This document shows positions 63,019-64,000 of a stretch of 64,000 bases of DNA, one piece after another. The DNA comes from Cryptomeria japonica. Taxonomy: Eukaryota; Streptophyta; Pinopsida; Cupressales; Cupressaceae. Within the stretch, counting starts at the first letter, position 1; the number at the start of each line of letters is the position of its first letter. The DNA lies in NCBI RefSeq assembly GCF_030272615.1, contig NC_081405.1, forward strand, positions 604,067,177-604,131,176, written 5' to 3'. The notes beneath the pieces were generated by a model. The model searched no databases. It worked only from the letters and a program-made list of their open reading frames with translations, and was not told the DNA's origin. The position numbers were made by a program, and so were the translations under genes.

Positions 63019-64000
63019 TCATACCACATCAAGTGGTTCACAACGCACTTCAATAACACTCAATATTTTGTCATGATCTTCACTATCTAGTCTCCACTTT
63101 TGAGACCGCCCTCGACATGGAACTGTTTGAAGAATTAGGCCAACGGCAATGACCAAGTGACTCTACTGATATACCTTGTTGTCAATTTGGTATTCAGTGA
63201 AATGAATCCCATGTTAAACAATTTTAACTTGTTTGAAATATGTCCCTTGCACTACAACTGATCTTGCATGTACATGTATATAAGAAACGTGAGAAATTAA
63301 AAAATTTCACATAAGCGATTTGTACATGTACATGTACATATTCAAATTAGAACTCAAACCTGTGGGAAATGACATTCCATCACTCATCTCAGATTTTGAT
63401 AACTTCTTTCTCTCTTCTATGCAACGCAATAAATAATAACTAACACCTTCTATATTTCCATCTTCTGCTATGACTGCAAAAATATCTCCTGCAGTTTGAC
63501 ACAAGTTAAATAAATTCTAAGTTATATGTCATTTTTAAGGAAATGTTTACATGTGTACGTCATGTATGTACCTTTTTTAATCAATCCTGAAATATGATCG
63601 TAATCAACAGAAATCAAAGGAATGTCTTCAAAGTTTTCATCCTCATTTGAATCCTCGTATGTGTCAAAAACATCTAGTGGCACCATTTTCCATTCACTAA
63701 CATATCCAAGCTCTTGGTTCTTGCAATCAACATAGTTTTCGAAAATGCATTTAGAACAAAAACATGAATAATCCCTAGTGTATAATGTCCATGGGCGATT
63801 ATCTGTACTCATGACACAATGCAAAGATCTTGTCCTCTCCACACTCTTGCATCCATGCATTGATTTTCTATCCACATCTGCAAAATGTACATGTGTACAA
63901 GAATGTACATGTAGATCAAGTTGTTAAATTAAAAAAAATTAAATAAAATACTAAAAGAGAACACGTACCAGTTATCTCCCAAAACACTCTATATGGAATG
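63019..64000 (-). pseudogene. Multi-exon gene relic, Cys-rich protein of unknown function, 3' part
   Basis: Four exons read downward with consistent phase: 64000-63969 (partial, donor GTACGT), 63877-63572 (acceptor TTGCAG, donor GTACAT), 63488-63360 (acceptor CTGCAG, donor GTTTGA) and 63245-63019 (acceptor GCAAG, stop TGA at 63021-63019). Product blocks: VFWEITDVDRKSMHGCKSVE; SLHCVMSTDNRPWTLYTRDY; a Cys cluster SCFCSKC...VDCKNQ; YVSEWKMVPLDVF; an acidic spacer; KKGDIFAVIAEDGNIEGVSY; GTYFKQVKIV; and HDKILSVIEVRCEPLDVV. The last exon has two stops (TAA after KIV, TAG after VYQ), both possible from CAA or CAG. The Cys/His pattern suggests a zinc-binding module followed by a small beta-rich domain. 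The 5' part is outside the window. Introns and flanks are rich in ACATGTACATGT. Unknown family; probably TE-associated because a convergent relic and repeats lie beside it. Confidence 0.62.

Overview
The window looks like repeat-dominated nuclear DNA of a seed plant, most likely a gymnosperm (conifer-like). It is AT-rich, almost every coding trace is a broken transposable-element gene, and the Ty1/copia and Ty3/gypsy relics carry plant-type gag, integrase and reverse transcriptase motifs. One host-type gene, a leucine-rich-repeat receptor, is plainly plant. Genus cannot be settled from the sequence. I see no intact host gene, no tRNA or rRNA gene and no CRISPR array.

Layout. 0-6 kb: a foldback repeat, a PPR gene fragment, a 339-base stretch with a single G, and an (AT)n microsatellite. 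6.0-8.8 kb: a full-length hAT transposase relic whose single frame is broken only by ten premature stops, each one C-to-T change from a Gln or Arg codon. 9.2-13.5 kb: an unrecognised retroelement-like ORF relic. 14.5-17.8 kb: a Tat/Athila-type gypsy gag relic between two 0.3 kb direct repeats. 18.5-19.3 kb: a GGTTCAA cluster and a (GA)n microsatellite. 20.9-22.3 kb: an unrecognised minus-strand ORF relic. 23.2-25.2 kb: an LRR receptor-kinase-type gene with two nonsense codons that stops after its membrane span.

26-56 kb is a nest of LTR elements: a complete copia element (27091-34044, TSD ACATG); a minus-strand solo LTR (34654-35664, TSD CTGAG); a minus-strand element without reverse transcriptase (38478-44320); a Ty3/gypsy gag-pol relic (44512-47366); a second element without reverse transcriptase (47367 to about 54140) inserted in the gypsy RNase H; and a truncated copia element (LTR plus gag, 54141 to about 56200). 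The two elements lacking reverse transcriptase share an unusual plan: a coiled-coil gag with four CCHC zinc knuckles, then a long second ORF resembling no pol domain. They are the best candidates here for an undescribed element family.

57-64 kb: a 1.9 kb array of palindromic repeats built on AAGGGGTCA/TGACCCCTT, a multi-exon plus-strand gene relic (59261-61226), a 485-bp triplication, and a multi-exon minus-strand gene relic (63019 to window end) whose splice sites agree in phase. Together these could be one large DNA transposon with repetitive subterminal ends, but that is inference. Premature stops throughout are largely TAG, TAA or TGA at expected Gln or Arg codons, which fits deamination of methylated cytosine in silenced plant repeats.
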